The notes: generated by a model not told the origin, from the letters alone. A stretch of DNA of 64,000 bases from Borreliella spielmanii (GCF_014201705.1 NZ_JACHFA010000002.1:124001-188000); one strand, 5' to 3'; shown: positions 1-9,132, numbered from the stretch's first letter. Program-made: numbers and translations.

Positions 1-1
1 A

Positions 2-172
2 GAATTTTTAGATGTTAGGTATTCTGAGAATTTAGTTGAAAAGTGTTTATATTATTTTAGTGAGTTTGATAAATTTATTGATTTTTTTTTAAAAAGTTTA
101 GAACCTTCAGTTTTTATTGTCATTAAAGGCTCAAGGTTTAACAGATTGGAGAGAGTTTTAAATTATATTTAG
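2..172 (+). CDS. murF: UDP-N-acetylmuramoyl-tripeptide--D-Ala-D-Ala ligase, C-terminal end (partial)
   Basis: An open frame enters from the left edge and stops at a TAG ending at 172, giving the last 56 residues of a protein. The end reads VFIVIKGSRFNRLERVLNYI, which matches the conserved 'KGSR..R.E' C-terminal motif of Mur ligases. MurF adds D-Ala-D-Ala to the UDP-MurNAc-tripeptide in the cytoplasm, the last soluble step before lipid I formation. Its position directly upstream of mraY is the usual dcw order and supports MurF over other Mur ligases. The N-terminal and ATP-binding domains lie outside the window, so identity rests on the tail and context. Confidence 0.85.
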   Translation, partial: EFLDVRYSENLVEKCLYYFSEFDKFIDFFLKSLEPSVFIVIKGSRFNRLERVLNYI

Positions 173-191
173 AGATGATAATGAGGTTCTT

Positions 192-1247
192 ATGTTTTAC
201 CTTTTAGGGTTGCGCTTGCTTAAATATATTACCTTTAGAATGGCTTATGCTACAATTTTTGCATTTTTACTGTCTTTAATTATAGGTCCCCAGATTATTT
301 TGAGACTAAAAAAATTAAGGGCCGATCAGATTTTAAGAGAAGATGGGCCTAAAAGGCATTTGAGTGAAAAAACAGGAATTCCTACTATGGGAGGCATTCT
401 TATTTTTTTTTGTGTTTTTATCTCTTTAATGTTTTGGAGTAATATTTTAAATGTTTATTTTTTAATTATGTTTTTTGTTATGTTTGGATTTGCTTTTTTA
501 GGGTTTATAGACGATTTTTTAAAAATCAAAAAGAAAACCTCAGATGGGCTTAAAGCCCGATTTAAGATTTATGGGCAAATAATATTTTCTTTTATTTCTG
601 TTAGCATTTTGTATTATTTTGGAGGTGAACATGTTAGTATAATTTATTTTCCTTTTATTAAGTCTTTTCAAATAGATTTGGGAGTATTTTACATTCCTTT
701 TGGCATGTTTATTTTAATTTCGGCTTCTAATTCTGTTAATTTAACAGATGGGCTTGATGGACTTGCAATTGGATTAAGCATAGTTATAACAGGAGCTTTA
801 ATAATAATTGCCTATATTACAAGTAGGGCTGATTTTGCAACTTATTTAAATATTCCAAATATTAAAGGTTCTGAAGAGCTTGTAATATTTCTTGGAGCTT
901 TACTAGGAGGTAGTTTTGGATTTTTATGGTTTAACGCTTATCCTGCTAAAATTATGATGGGAGATACAGGTAGTCTGGCTTTAGGTGCCATTCTAGGAAT
1001 GGCAGCTTTGATTTTAAAAAGTGAAATACTTTTTTCAATCTTAGCGGGTGTTTTTATTATTGAAACCATGTCTGTAATTATTCAGGTCATAGTTTATAAA
1101 AAGACTAAAAAAAGAGTATTTAAAATGGCTCCACTTCATCATCATTTTGAAGAACTTGGGTGGTCTGAGATGCAAGTTGTTATTAGATTTTGGATAATGG
1201 GGCTAATATTTGCTATAATTGCTTTAAGTACGATAAAAATCAGATAA
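192..1247 (+). CDS. mraY: Phospho-N-acetylmuramoyl-pentapeptide transferase (lipid I synthase)
   Basis: MraY transfers phospho-MurNAc-pentapeptide from UDP to undecaprenyl phosphate at the inner membrane. The 351-residue protein has the family's many hydrophobic segments and its signatures: KTGIPTMGG near residues 60-68, the Asp pair in GFIDDFLK (Asp107/Asp108), NSVNLTDGLDGLA near 180-192, a MMGDTGSLALG loop, and the C-terminal PLHHHFEELGW histidine motif. Length is normal. A GAGG at 183-186 sits just before the ATG. The gene follows murF by 19 bases and precedes ftsW by 6, so all are probably on one transcript. Confidence 0.97.
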   Translation: MFYLLGLRLLKYITFRMAYATIFAFLLSLIIGPQIILRLKKLRADQILREDGPKRHLSEKTGIPTMGGILIFFCVFISLMFWSNILNVYFLIMFFVMFGFAFLGFIDDFLKIKKKTSDGLKARFKIYGQIIFSFISVSILYYFGGEHVSIIYFPFIKSFQIDLGVFYIPFGMFILISASNSVNLTDGLDGLAIGLSIVITGALIIIAYITSRADFATYLNIPNIKGSEELVIFLGALLGGSFGFLWFNAYPAKIMMGDTGSLALGAILGMAALILKSEILFSILAGVFIIETMSVIIQVIVYKKTKKRVFKMAPLHHHFEELGWSEMQVVIRFWIMGLIFAIIALSTIKIR

Positions 1248-1253
1248 TTTATT

Positions 1254-2348
1254 ATGTTTGTAGAGATTAATTCGCTTAGGAAGTGCTATTTGCTTGTTTT
1301 GCTACTATTAGTAGCCTATGGCCTTATAGTTTTTTATACTTCTTCCTTTTTCTTAAGTTTAGAATTAACAGGTAATCCAAATTTTTTATTTTTTACAAGA
1401 CTCAATTATCTTTTTTTGAGCTTTTTAGTTTTTATTGTTTTTGAGAGAATTCCTTTGAATTTTTTAAAAAAAACAATATTTCCTATATTAACTATAACTC
1501 TTTTTTTAATTATGGCAACTTTTTTATCTCCAAGTATTTCTGGAGCAAAGAGATGGATATTCTTTCAAGGTATTAGCATCCAACCTTCTGAGATTTTTAA
1601 AATATCTTTTACTATTTATCTTTCAACTTATTTGAGTAAGTTTGATCCAAGAAAAAATAATAGTATTTCATACTGGTTAAAGCCGATGCTGATTTTTGCA
1701 ATTTTTTGGGTGTTAATAATTTTGCAAAACGATTATTCAACAGCTATTTATTTTGCCATTCTTTTTTTTATTGTTTTGTTTGTTTCTAATATGGCATTTA
1801 GTTATGTTTTTGCTATTGTGATTACTTTTTTACCAGTTTCTGCTATATTTTTAATGCTTGAACCTTATAGGGTTTCTAGAATTTTTGCCTTTCTCAATCC
1901 TTACGATGATCCTTCCGGTAAAGGCTACCAAATAATAGCGTCTCTTAATGCTTTAAAAAGTGGAGGAATTTTTGGTAAAGGTCTGGGAATGGGGGAGGTA
2001 AAACTTGGGAAACTCCCGGAGGCTAATTCCGATTTTATTTTTTCAGTTCTTGGAGAAGAATTGGGATTTTTAGGTGTTTTGTTTGCTATAAGCTTATTTT
2101 TTTTGTTTTTTTACTTTGGTTATTTTATAGCTATTTATTCTAATAGTAGGTTTAAATTTTTTATAGCATTTATTTCAAGTCTTGCAATTTTTCTTCAAAG
2201 TATAATGAATATTTTAATTGCAATTGGTCTTTTGCCTCCTACTGGGATAAATTTGCCTTTTTTTTCATCCGGAGGATCTTCTATTATTGTTACCATGGCG
2301 CTTTCTGGTCTTATTTCAAATGTTGCAAAAAACTTAAGTAATAATTGA
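1254..2348 (+). CDS. ftsW: SEDS-family peptidoglycan polymerase FtsW
   Basis: This is a 364-residue polytopic membrane protein of the SEDS family (FtsW/RodA). Family signatures are SGAKRWI near residue 96, IQPSEIFKI, a QNDYSTA segment, LPEANSDFIFSVLGEELG and a C-terminal PFFSSGGSS. FtsW polymerises septal glycan strands together with a class B PBP at the divisome. RodA is the alternative, but the position between mraY and ftsQ/ftsA/ftsZ argues for FtsW. murD, murG and murC, which usually surround ftsW, are absent here. The start has no strong Shine-Dalgarno, so translation may depend on coupling with mraY six bases upstream. Confidence 0.93.
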   Translation: MFVEINSLRKCYLLVLLLLVAYGLIVFYTSSFFLSLELTGNPNFLFFTRLNYLFLSFLVFIVFERIPLNFLKKTIFPILTITLFLIMATFLSPSISGAKRWIFFQGISIQPSEIFKISFTIYLSTYLSKFDPRKNNSISYWLKPMLIFAIFWVLIILQNDYSTAIYFAILFFIVLFVSNMAFSYVFAIVITFLPVSAIFLMLEPYRVSRIFAFLNPYDDPSGKGYQIIASLNALKSGGIFGKGLGMGEVKLGKLPEANSDFIFSVLGEELGFLGVLFAISLFFLFFYFGYFIAIYSNSRFKFFIAFISSLAIFLQSIMNILIAIGLLPPTGINLPFFSSGGSSIIVTMALSGLISNVAKNLSNN

Positions 2349-2383
2349 TTGGATTTTTATAGCAGTGTGAATCGGGTTAGTTT

Positions 2384-3127
2384 ATGATTTTTGAGAGAAA
2401 ATTTTTAATTAAGTATATATATTTTTCAATGACTTTAATTTTTTTTGAAGTAATAGTTATTATTTTTGCATCTCCTTATTTTTTGATTAGGTATATTAGT
2501 ATTAATAATGATATTTCTCTTTCTAAAGAGGATATAATCAAGATTTCAGGAATCAAGCCCAATACATATTATCATAATGCTAATGTTAGAATATATGAAG
2601 AGAATCTTAAAAGAGATTTAAGGGTAAAAAATGTCAAAGTTGATCTTAAGTTTCCTAATAAAATTAATATTAAAATAGAGAAAAGAATACCCGTTGCTGT
2701 TGCTTTAGAAAACGTAGGTGGCAATATTACTTATTATTTGATTGCATCAGATGGTGTAATTTTGGAAAAAAGTAAGTATTTAATTTACGATTTACCCGTA
2801 ATTAGCGGATTAATGTTAAATGACAATAATGTAGGCGATTTTTTAGAGGATAGGATGCTTAATGTTGTAAGAGGCCTTGATTATCTTAAAATAAATCAAA
2901 AATATTTGTATAATTTAATATCAGAGGTGAATTTTTTAAAATTGAATTTCTATGATTATAATGTAATTTTGTATATTAAAAGTATATATAATAAAATATT
3001 GATAACAGTTGATATGGATTTAATGGATGTGATGCATAAAGTGTTTCTTGCAGTTGATTTACTTAAAGAAAAGCCCGGCATTATAGATTTAAGAAGTGGT
3101 GATATCATTTTGTTAGGAGAAAGTTAG
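2384..3127 (+). CDS. ftsQ: Cell division protein FtsQ/DivIB
   Basis: A 247-residue bitopic membrane protein: a short basic cytoplasmic N-terminus, one hydrophobic segment around residues 11-35, then an extracytoplasmic part. The part after the membrane helix (about 36-105: YISINNDISLSKEDIIKISG, then VKVDLKFPNKINIKIEKR) has the pattern of a POTRA domain, which in FtsQ contacts FtsW/FtsI and FtsK. Overall sequence conservation in this family is low, so the call relies on the POTRA-like block, the topology and the position between ftsW and ftsA. Its TAG overlaps the ftsA GTG by one base. Confidence 0.85.
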   Translation: MIFERKFLIKYIYFSMTLIFFEVIVIIFASPYFLIRYISINNDISLSKEDIIKISGIKPNTYYHNANVRIYEENLKRDLRVKNVKVDLKFPNKINIKIEKRIPVAVALENVGGNITYYLIASDGVILEKSKYLIYDLPVISGLMLNDNNVGDFLEDRMLNVVRGLDYLKINQKYLYNLISEVNFLKLNFYDYNVILYIKSIYNKILITVDMDLMDVMHKVFLAVDLLKEKPGIIDLRSGDIILLGES

Positions 3128-4368
3128 TGTCTAGGAATTTGATAGTAGGTTTGGATGTTGGAACTTCAAAAATTTGTACTGTTGTTGCTGAAGTAAATTT
3201 AAATGATCAATTAGAAATAGTTGGAATAGGCACTAGTATATCAAGAGGAGTTAGAAAGGGAGTTTTAATAAATATTGAAGCGGCTCTTGATTCAATATCT
3301 AATTCGATTGAGGCTGCAGAGCTTATTTCAGGGTGTGACATTACATCGCTTTCAGTCTCTATGTCTGGAAGTAGTGTTGAGGGAACTAATTCACGTGGTG
3401 TTGTTGCAATAAATTCAAAAACGAGAGAGATTAACGAAGAAGATGTTGAGAGAGTAATTGAAGCAGCAAAGGCAATTGTCATTCCAATGGATAGAGAAAT
3501 CCTTCATGTCATTCCTCAAGAATTTATTGTGGATGGAATACCGCATATAAAAAACCCAATAGACATGATGGGTATTCGTCTTGAAGGAGAGGTGCATATT
3601 ATTACAGGATCTAGTTCTTCTAGTCAGAATTTAGTCAGATGCGTAAATCGAGCTGGTTTTGCTGTTGATGAGGTTGTTCTTGGAAGCTTAGCTTCATCTT
3701 ATGCAACTCTTTCTAAAGAAGAGCGCGAGATGGGTGTTTTATTTATTGATATGGGTAAAGGCACAACAGATATTATTCTTTATATTGACGGTTCCCCTTA
3801 TTATACGGGTGTGATTCCTATTGGTGTTAATAGGGTAACTCTTGATATTGCTCAAGTTTGGAAGGTTCCTGAGGATGTTGCTGAAAATATTAAAATAACA
3901 GCTGGAATTGCTCACCCGTCTATTTTAGAGAGTCAAATGGAAACTGTAATTATTCCAAATCTTGGAACTCGACCTCCTCAAGAGAAAAGTAGAAAAGAGT
4001 TGTCTGTAATAATTAATTCAAGACTAAGGGAAATTTTTGAAATGATGAGAGCAGAAATATTTAAAAGAGGGCTTTATAATAAAATTAATGGTGGGATAGT
4101 TTTAACAGGTGGAGGAGCTTTATTCCCAGGTATTTCAAATTTAATAGAAGAAGTATTTAATTACCCTGCAAGAATAGGTTTGCCAATGAGTATTAATGGG
4201 ATTGGAGAAGAGCATATAGATCCTAAGTTTTCTTCAGCTCTTGGTCTTGTTCTTTATAAGCACGAGCAACAAAAATTCAATAAATTAAAGAAGGTAAGCA
4301 GTAAAGTTAAAAGAAAAAATAAAATATCTTCAAAGTTGAAAGGTTGGTTTTTGAAAGAATGGTTTTGA
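3127..4368 (+). CDS. ftsA: Cell division actin homologue FtsA
   Basis: FtsA is an actin-like ATPase that tethers FtsZ to the membrane. The 413-residue protein begins VGLDVGTSKICTVVAEV (phosphate 1), has FIDMGKGTTDIILY (phosphate 2) around residue 206, and GGIVLTGGGALFPGI (adenosine motif) around 320. It ends with KLKGWFLKEWF, a basic/aromatic stretch that fits the amphipathic membrane-targeting helix. The GTG start at 3127 shares its G with the ftsQ stop, and AGGAGA at 3115-3120 is a good ribosome binding site. ftsZ follows at once, the standard pair. Confidence 0.97.
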   Translation: MSRNLIVGLDVGTSKICTVVAEVNLNDQLEIVGIGTSISRGVRKGVLINIEAALDSISNSIEAAELISGCDITSLSVSMSGSSVEGTNSRGVVAINSKTREINEEDVERVIEAAKAIVIPMDREILHVIPQEFIVDGIPHIKNPIDMMGIRLEGEVHIITGSSSSSQNLVRCVNRAGFAVDEVVLGSLASSYATLSKEEREMGVLFIDMGKGTTDIILYIDGSPYYTGVIPIGVNRVTLDIAQVWKVPEDVAENIKITAGIAHPSILESQMETVIIPNLGTRPPQEKSRKELSVIINSRLREIFEMMRAEIFKRGLYNKINGGIVLTGGGALFPGISNLIEEVFNYPARIGLPMSINGIGEEHIDPKFSSALGLVLYKHEQQKFNKLKKVSSKVKRKNKISSKLKGWFLKEWF

Positions 4369-4389
4369 CCAATCATGGAGGAAGCGTTA

Positions 4390-5589
4390 ATGAAAGATTA
4401 TAATATGATTGATAGCCATACAAGAAGATTTGATTCTACTACAAATCCTACAATTCTTAAGGTAATTGGTGCGGGTGGGGGAGGTAGTAATGCTGTTAAT
4501 CGTATGATTGAGTATGGAGTAAGAGATGTTGAATTTATTGTGGCTAATACGGATCTTCAGGCTCTCCAAACCTCTATTGCTCCTATAAAAATTGCTCTTG
4601 GAGCAAAAGTTACAGCAGGGCTTGGTGCTGGAGGAAAGCCCGAGATTGGACAAGCTGCAGCAGAAGAAGATATAGATGTTATACGTAATCATCTTTCTGG
4701 TGCTGATATGGTATTTATTACTGCTGGTATGGGGGGTGGGACGGGAACCGGAGCAGCTCCGGTTATTGCACAAGTTGCAAAAGAACTTGGCATTTTAACA
4801 GTTGGAGTTGTAACAAAGCCTTTTAAGTTTGAAGGCCCTAAGAAATTAAGACTTGCTGAGCAAGGAATAAATAACTTAAGAAAATCTGTAGATACATTGA
4901 TTATTATCCCAAATCAAAAGCTTTTAACCGTTGTTGACAAAAGGACTACCATTAAAGATGCTTTTAAGCGTGCAGATGATGTTTTAAGAATGGGTGTTCA
5001 AGGTATTGCGGGGCTTATTATTGAGCACGGAGAGGTTAATATCGATTTTGCTGATGTTAAAAGTATTATGCAAGGGCAAGGCGATGCTTTAATGGGAATC
5101 GGATATGGCAAGGGTGAAAACAGGGCTGTTGATGCTGCAACTTCTGCGATTAGCAATCCACTACTTGAAGAAGTTCGTATTGAGGGATCTAAAGGGCTTC
5201 TTGTTAATGTTACTGGTGGAGATGATTTTTCATTGCTTGAACTTGAAGAGATTATGGGGATAATTACTGTTAGCGTTGATGATGAGGCTACTGTAATATA
5301 TGGGCATGCCATTAATTCAAATCTTGATGATGAAATTTACGTTACAGTTGTTGCTACAGGCTTTGCATCTAAAAAGCAAAAAGAAATATTAAATGTGCCA
5401 GAAAATAATACCTTAAGCTCTAAAGAGTTTGACACTTTAATGTCAGGCAATCAAAATGTTCCTTCTGGATCCTATGAACATCAAGATCCTTCTTTTGCAA
5501 CAAAGTCTAAAAATGTAAATTATTTTGATGATGACATTGATGTTCCAACATTTCTTAGAAATTTAAATAAGAAAAGTAGCGATGATTAA
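4390..5589 (+). CDS. ftsZ: Cell division tubulin homologue FtsZ
   Basis: FtsZ is the GTPase that forms the division ring. The tubulin signature [13 protein letters not shown], the N-terminal [15 protein letters not shown] loop and the T7 region [11 protein letters not shown] with [10 protein letters not shown] are all present. The C-terminus carries [12 protein letters not shown], the conserved peptide bound by FtsA and other partners. An in-frame ATG at 4375 would add five residues (MEEAL) but has no upstream ribosome binding site. GGAGGAAG at 4377-4384 is well placed for the ATG at 4390, so I prefer that start (399 residues). The next gene starts directly after the TAA. Confidence 0.96.
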   Translation: MKDYNMIDSHTRRFDSTTNPTILKVIGAGGGGSNAVNRMIEYGVRDVEFIVANTDLQALQTSIAPIKIALGAKVTAGLGAGGKPEIGQAAAEEDIDVIRNHLSGADMVFITAGMGGGTGTGAAPVIAQVAKELGILTVGVVTKPFKFEGPKKLRLAEQGINNLRKSVDTLIIIPNQKLLTVVDKRTTIKDAFKRADDVLRMGVQGIAGLIIEHGEVNIDFADVKSIMQGQGDALMGIGYGKGENRAVDAATSAISNPLLEEVRIEGSKGLLVNVTGGDDFSLLELEEIMGIITVSVDDEATVIYGHAINSNLDDEIYVTVVATGFASKKQKEILNVPENNTLSSKEFDTLMSGNQNVPSGSYEHQDPSFATKSKNVNYFDDDIDVPTFLRNLNKKSSDD

Positions 5590-6282
5590 ATGAAAATTTT
5601 ATCGTTAATAATACTTATTAATTTATTTTTATCTTGTGGTAGCGAATCTAAAGAAAAATTGAATCTTGGGCTTAGATTAAGAGAATTGGAAATTTCAGGC
5701 GGTGGATCTGAATCTAAGATTGAGGTTTATAAGGAATTTATTCAAAAAGAAGATAAAAATATTTTAAAGATAGTTAATTCTATTGATAAGAAAGCCAGAT
5801 TTTTCAATTTGATTGGTCTTGAATTTTTTAAGCTTGGTCAGTATGGACCTGCGATTGAGTATTTTACTAAAAATTTAGAAATCAACCCTAATAATTATTT
5901 ATCTCATTTTTACTTAGGTGTCGTATCTTATAATTTAGCTAAAAATTTAAGAGTAAAAGATGAAGTTGAAAAATACATAATTCTTGCTGAAAATTCTTTT
6001 TTAAAATCAATTTCAATCAGAGATGATTTTAAAGACTCTCTTTTTGCTATTTCTAATATGTATGTATATGATCTTGACAAACAACTTGAAGCTAAAAATT
6101 ATTTAAATAAACTTGATGATATGGGTGAGGATTATTTTGAGTTTTTCATGTTAAGGGGTGCAAATTATTATTCGCTAGGTGATCTTGGTAATGCTATATT
6201 GTTTTATGATAAAGCTAGTAAAAGTGCTTCAACTGATGAGCAAAAAGAAGGTGTTTCTAGGATCATGAGTAATTTGAAATAA
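5590..6282 (+). CDS. TPR-repeat lipoprotein (BB0298-like)
   Basis: A 230-residue protein with a short lipoprotein signal, MKILSLIILINLFLSC, whose lipobox (LFLSC) puts the lipidated cysteine at residue 16. The rest is helical with tetratricopeptide pattern: LIGLEFFKLGQYGPAIEYF, then NNYLSHFYLGVVSYNLAKN and FMLRGANYYSLGDLGNAILF. TPR domains mediate protein-protein contacts, but the partner is not evident. It starts on the base after the ftsZ stop, so it is probably co-translated with the division cluster. I see no enzymatic motif. Confidence 0.75.
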   Translation: MKILSLIILINLFLSCGSESKEKLNLGLRLRELEISGGGSESKIEVYKEFIQKEDKNILKIVNSIDKKARFFNLIGLEFFKLGQYGPAIEYFTKNLEINPNNYLSHFYLGVVSYNLAKNLRVKDEVEKYIILAENSFLKSISIRDDFKDSLFAISNMYVYDLDKQLEAKNYLNKLDDMGEDYFEFFMLRGANYYSLGDLGNAILFYDKASKSASTDEQKEGVSRIMSNLK

Positions 6283-6288
6283 TTATTT

Positions 6289-7236
6289 ATGATGAAATTG
6301 CTTTATATTGATAACTTGAAATTTTTAAAAAGCAAAGAAAAATTGAAACTTTTTAATAATTTTGACTTTAATGATATTATTAAATTGACTCAAAAGGACA
6401 TTGAGTCTTATCTTTTAAGATCGTTTAGAAGAGCATTTAGGTTGCCAGATTTAAAATTAGTAGAATTGCAAGAAAAAGTTATTCGAAGGACAAAGGCTAA
6501 AATTGCTATTCTGGGGTCTAAGCTTTATCCTAATAAGCTTAAAAGAATTTATGATCCCCCTTTTGCTATTTACTATAAAGGCAATTTGCCGAATTCCTCT
6601 TTATTGTCTTGGGCTGTTGTTGGTTCTAGAAGAATTAGCAAAGCTCTTGCCGAGAGAACAAGAGAATTTTCTTCACATCTTGCAAAAAATGGTGTAGAGA
6701 TTGTTTCTGGATTTGCAATTGGTGCTGATATTGAAGCTCATATAGCAGCAATCAATGAGAATAGCAGAACATTTGCTGTTATTCCAACAGATATTGATAA
6801 TATTTATCCTAAGCAAAATCGAAAATATGTTTTCAAGCTTTTAGAACAAGGTGGAGGAATAATTACTGAAACTTTACCATTTGATAAAATTCAAAATTAT
6901 TTTTTTGCCAAAAGGAATAGATTGATCTCGGGTCTATCAGATGCTATTTTTATAACTTATGCGCCTTTAAAATCGGGGGCTTTGATTACAGCTGAACTTG
7001 GGCTTGATTTAGGGCTTGACATTTATGTTTATGATTTAGATTTTTGTGGAGAAGGAGCTGTAAAATTACACAGCTTTGGTGCTCAAGAAATAAAAACCGT
7101 TAAGGATCTTTATACTTTATTAAATATTAAATATGTAGATTCCAATAATATTGAAGATGATTCTAAAGAGTGTTGTGATTGTAAAGATGTGTCTGATGTT
7201 CTTATTGGAGAACTTTTAAAAGAGGTATATAAATAG
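6289..7236 (+). CDS. dprA: DNA processing protein DprA/Smf
   Basis: DprA binds single-stranded DNA and loads RecA, and is known from natural transformation. The Rossmann-like core is clear: WAVVGSRRISKALAERTREF, VEIVSGFAIGADIEAHIAA, GGGIITETLPF, FFAKRNRLISGLSDAIFI and KSGALITAELGL. After the core, about residue 275 onward, only some 40 residues remain (CCDCKDVSDVLIGELLKEVYK), so the C-terminal winged helix found in many DprA proteins appears to be missing or degenerate. At 315 residues it is shorter than most. Borrelia is not known to be naturally transformable; a role in recombination is an inference. Confidence 0.9.
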   Translation: MMKLLYIDNLKFLKSKEKLKLFNNFDFNDIIKLTQKDIESYLLRSFRRAFRLPDLKLVELQEKVIRRTKAKIAILGSKLYPNKLKRIYDPPFAIYYKGNLPNSSLLSWAVVGSRRISKALAERTREFSSHLAKNGVEIVSGFAIGADIEAHIAAINENSRTFAVIPTDIDNIYPKQNRKYVFKLLEQGGGIITETLPFDKIQNYFFAKRNRLISGLSDAIFITYAPLKSGALITAELGLDLGLDIYVYDLDFCGEGAVKLHSFGAQEIKTVKDLYTLLNIKYVDSNNIEDDSKECCDCKDVSDVLIGELLKEVYK

Positions 7237-7244
7237 GGGGTAAT

Positions 7245-7793
7245 ATGGGCTTTAAAGGAACTACAGTGATTGCAATAAAAAAAAATGGTAAGACTGTGGT
7301 GGCAGCAGATGGACAAGTAACTTTTGGACATACTGTTTTAAAGAGTAATGCTATTAAAATACGAAAATTGCTTAATGGCAAAATTTTGGCAGGATTTGCA
7401 GGTTCAACGTCTGATGCAATTACTCTTTTTGAAAAATTTGAAGAAAAAATCAAGGCAAAAGGTGATGGTTTGGTGGACATTAAAAGGGCGGCTGTTGACC
7501 TTGCGAAAGATTGGCGTTCTGACAAAATACTGCATAAGCTTGAAGCGATGATGCTTGTTGCTGATTCTAAGAATATTCTTTTGATTTCTGGTACCGGCGA
7601 TGTTGTTGAACCAGAAGAGGATGTTATTTCAATCGGTAGTGGTGGCAATTATGCATACTCAGCAGCTCTTGCTTATATGGAGAACAAAAAATTAAGTGCT
7701 TTTGAGGTTGCTCTTAGATCTTTAAAAATAGCAGCAAGAGTATGTATATATACTAATTCTAACATTGTACTTGAGGAGATTGAAAATGAATAA
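7245..7793 (+). CDS. hslV: ATP-dependent protease proteolytic subunit HslV (ClpQ)
   Basis: HslV forms a double hexamer with an N-terminal threonine nucleophile and works with HslU. The 182-residue protein reads MGFKG-TTVIAIKKNG...VAADGQVTFGHTVLKSNAIKIR, the family's opening block, with later LISGTGDVVEPEEDVISIGSGG. The presumed catalytic Thr is residue 6, so the first five residues must be removed; in E. coli only Met is. GGGGG just upstream of the ATG is a good binding site. The last 8 bases overlap hslU, typical translational coupling. Confidence 0.96.
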   Translation: MGFKGTTVIAIKKNGKTVVAADGQVTFGHTVLKSNAIKIRKLLNGKILAGFAGSTSDAITLFEKFEEKIKAKGDGLVDIKRAAVDLAKDWRSDKILHKLEAMMLVADSKNILLISGTGDVVEPEEDVISIGSGGNYAYSAALAYMENKKLSAFEVALRSLKIAARVCIYTNSNIVLEEIENE

Positions 7794-9132
7794 ATTAGAA
7801 GAACATTATATAGTTCCTAAAGATGTAGTTGCAGAACTTGATAAGTACATAATAGGTCAAGACGAAGCTAAAAAATTAGTATCGATTGCTCTTGTTAATA
7901 GATATATAAGGTCTAGGCTTCCAAAAGAAATAAAAGATGAGGTAATGCCTAAAAACATTATTATGATTGGGTCAACCGGCATTGGAAAAACTGAGATTGC
8001 AAGAAGGCTTTCTAAGTTAATTAAAGCTCCTTTTATTAAAGTAGAGGCTACAAAATATACTGAGGTTGGTTATGTTGGTCGTGATGTTGAATCTATGGTT
8101 AGAGATTTGATGGGCATTGCAGTTAATATGGTAAAAGAAGAGATGTATAACACTGTAAGAGAAGATGCTTTAGTAAAAACAGAGGAGAGAATAGTTGAGA
8201 GTCTTTTTAAAGGGTCTGGCAATTCTGAGAATGTAGATCCAAATGAAATAAAAGCGGAAGAAAAAGTAAAAGATAAGCTTAGGAAAAAACTTAGAGCAGG
8301 CGAGCTTGATGATACTACTATTGAAATACAAATTTCTAGTAAAATGCCATTTTCTACAATAGAAATATTTACAGGTGGTAATTTTGAAGAGATCGATATG
8401 GGAATTGGTGGTTTATTAGGCAATATATTTGATAGAAAAAAGAAAAGAGAATTGAAAATTAAAAAGGCAAAAGAAATAATTTTAGCAGAAGAACTTGAGA
8501 AATTGGTTGATCATGAAAATATTTCAGATATTGCAAAATCTAAAGTTGAGAATATGGGAATTATTTTTATTGATGAGATCGATAAGATAGCTGCTAAGAA
8601 TAGGAGTGGTAATGATGTATCTAGAGAAGGCGTTCAAAGAGATATTTTGCCAATTATTGAAGGTTCTAAAGTTAATACAAAATATGGAATAGTTGATACT
8701 TCTCATATTTTGTTTATTGCAGCAGGAGCATTTAATTTAGCCAAACCTTCTGATTTAATACCCGAGCTTCAAGGAAGATTTCCAATTAAAGTTGAGCTTA
8801 AGAGTTTAAGCATAGACGATTTTAAAAAAATTTTAAAACAAACAAAAAATTCTTTAATAAAGCAATATGTTGCTATGTTTAAGGTTTATAATTTGGATTT
8901 AAAGTTTAGCGAGGAGGCTATAGATAGAATTGCAGAGTTTACTTTTAATATGAATCTTGAGAATGAAAATCTTGGTGCAAGAAGACTTCACGGTGTTATG
9001 GAAAGAGTACTTGCAGATCTTTTTTTTGAGGTACCTGGTAGTAAGTTAAAAAAATTTGAAATAAACTTGGACTATGTTAATAAAAAAATACAAATTAACG
9101 AACAAAAAGATTTAAATTATTATATAATTTAG
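7786..9132 (+). CDS. hslU: HslUV unfoldase ATPase subunit HslU (ClpY)
   Basis: HslU is the AAA+ unfoldase that feeds substrates into HslV. The 448-residue product begins with the family's VAELDKYIIGQDEAKK block and has Walker A GSTGIGKTEIARRL, the YTEVGYVGRDVESMVRDL pore motif (GYVG), an intermediate I-domain, Walker B GIIFIDEIDKIA, and the sensor 2 region GARRLHGVMERVLADL. An ATG at 7765 is in frame, but GAGGAG at 7773-7778 fits the ATG at 7786. The last codons, TAT ATA ATT TAG, also contain the -10 box of the flagellar operon promoter. Confidence 0.96.
   Translation: MNKLEEHYIVPKDVVAELDKYIIGQDEAKKLVSIALVNRYIRSRLPKEIKDEVMPKNIIMIGSTGIGKTEIARRLSKLIKAPFIKVEATKYTEVGYVGRDVESMVRDLMGIAVNMVKEEMYNTVREDALVKTEERIVESLFKGSGNSENVDPNEIKAEEKVKDKLRKKLRAGELDDTTIEIQISSKMPFSTIEIFTGGNFEEIDMGIGGLLGNIFDRKKKRELKIKKAKEIILAEELEKLVDHENISDIAKSKVENMGIIFIDEIDKIAAKNRSGNDVSREGVQRDILPIIEGSKVNTKYGIVDTSHILFIAAGAFNLAKPSDLIPELQGRFPIKVELKSLSIDDFKKILKQTKNSLIKQYVAMFKVYNLDLKFSEEAIDRIAEFTFNMNLENENLGARRLHGVMERVLADLFFEVPGSKLKKFEINLDYVNKKIQINEQKDLNYYII
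9095..9128 (+). promoter_or_regulatory. flgB operon promoter (PflgB), sigma-70 type
   Basis: A perfect TATAAT at 9123-9128 lies inside the last codons of hslU, 38 bases before the flgB start. The -35 is less clear: TTAACG at 9095-9100 is 22 bases away and GAACAA at 9100-9105 is 17 away. The stretch from about 8758 to 9160 matches, from memory, the flgB promoter fragment widely used to drive markers in Borrelia; the literature describes it as the sigma-70 promoter of the motility operon. The exact -35 assignment is uncertain. Confidence 0.75.

Noticed and set aside
4375..4389. ATG at 4375 as the ftsZ start (MEEAL extension)
   Set aside because: No Shine-Dalgarno precedes it, while GGAGGAAG inside this stretch is ideally placed for the ATG at 4390. 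It remains possible, and some annotations may use it.
7202..7648. 148-codon open frame on the minus strand over hslV
   Set aside because: It is antisense to a clear hslV gene, has no ribosome binding site and gives a low-complexity Ser/Leu/Ile product, as expected of a shadow frame.
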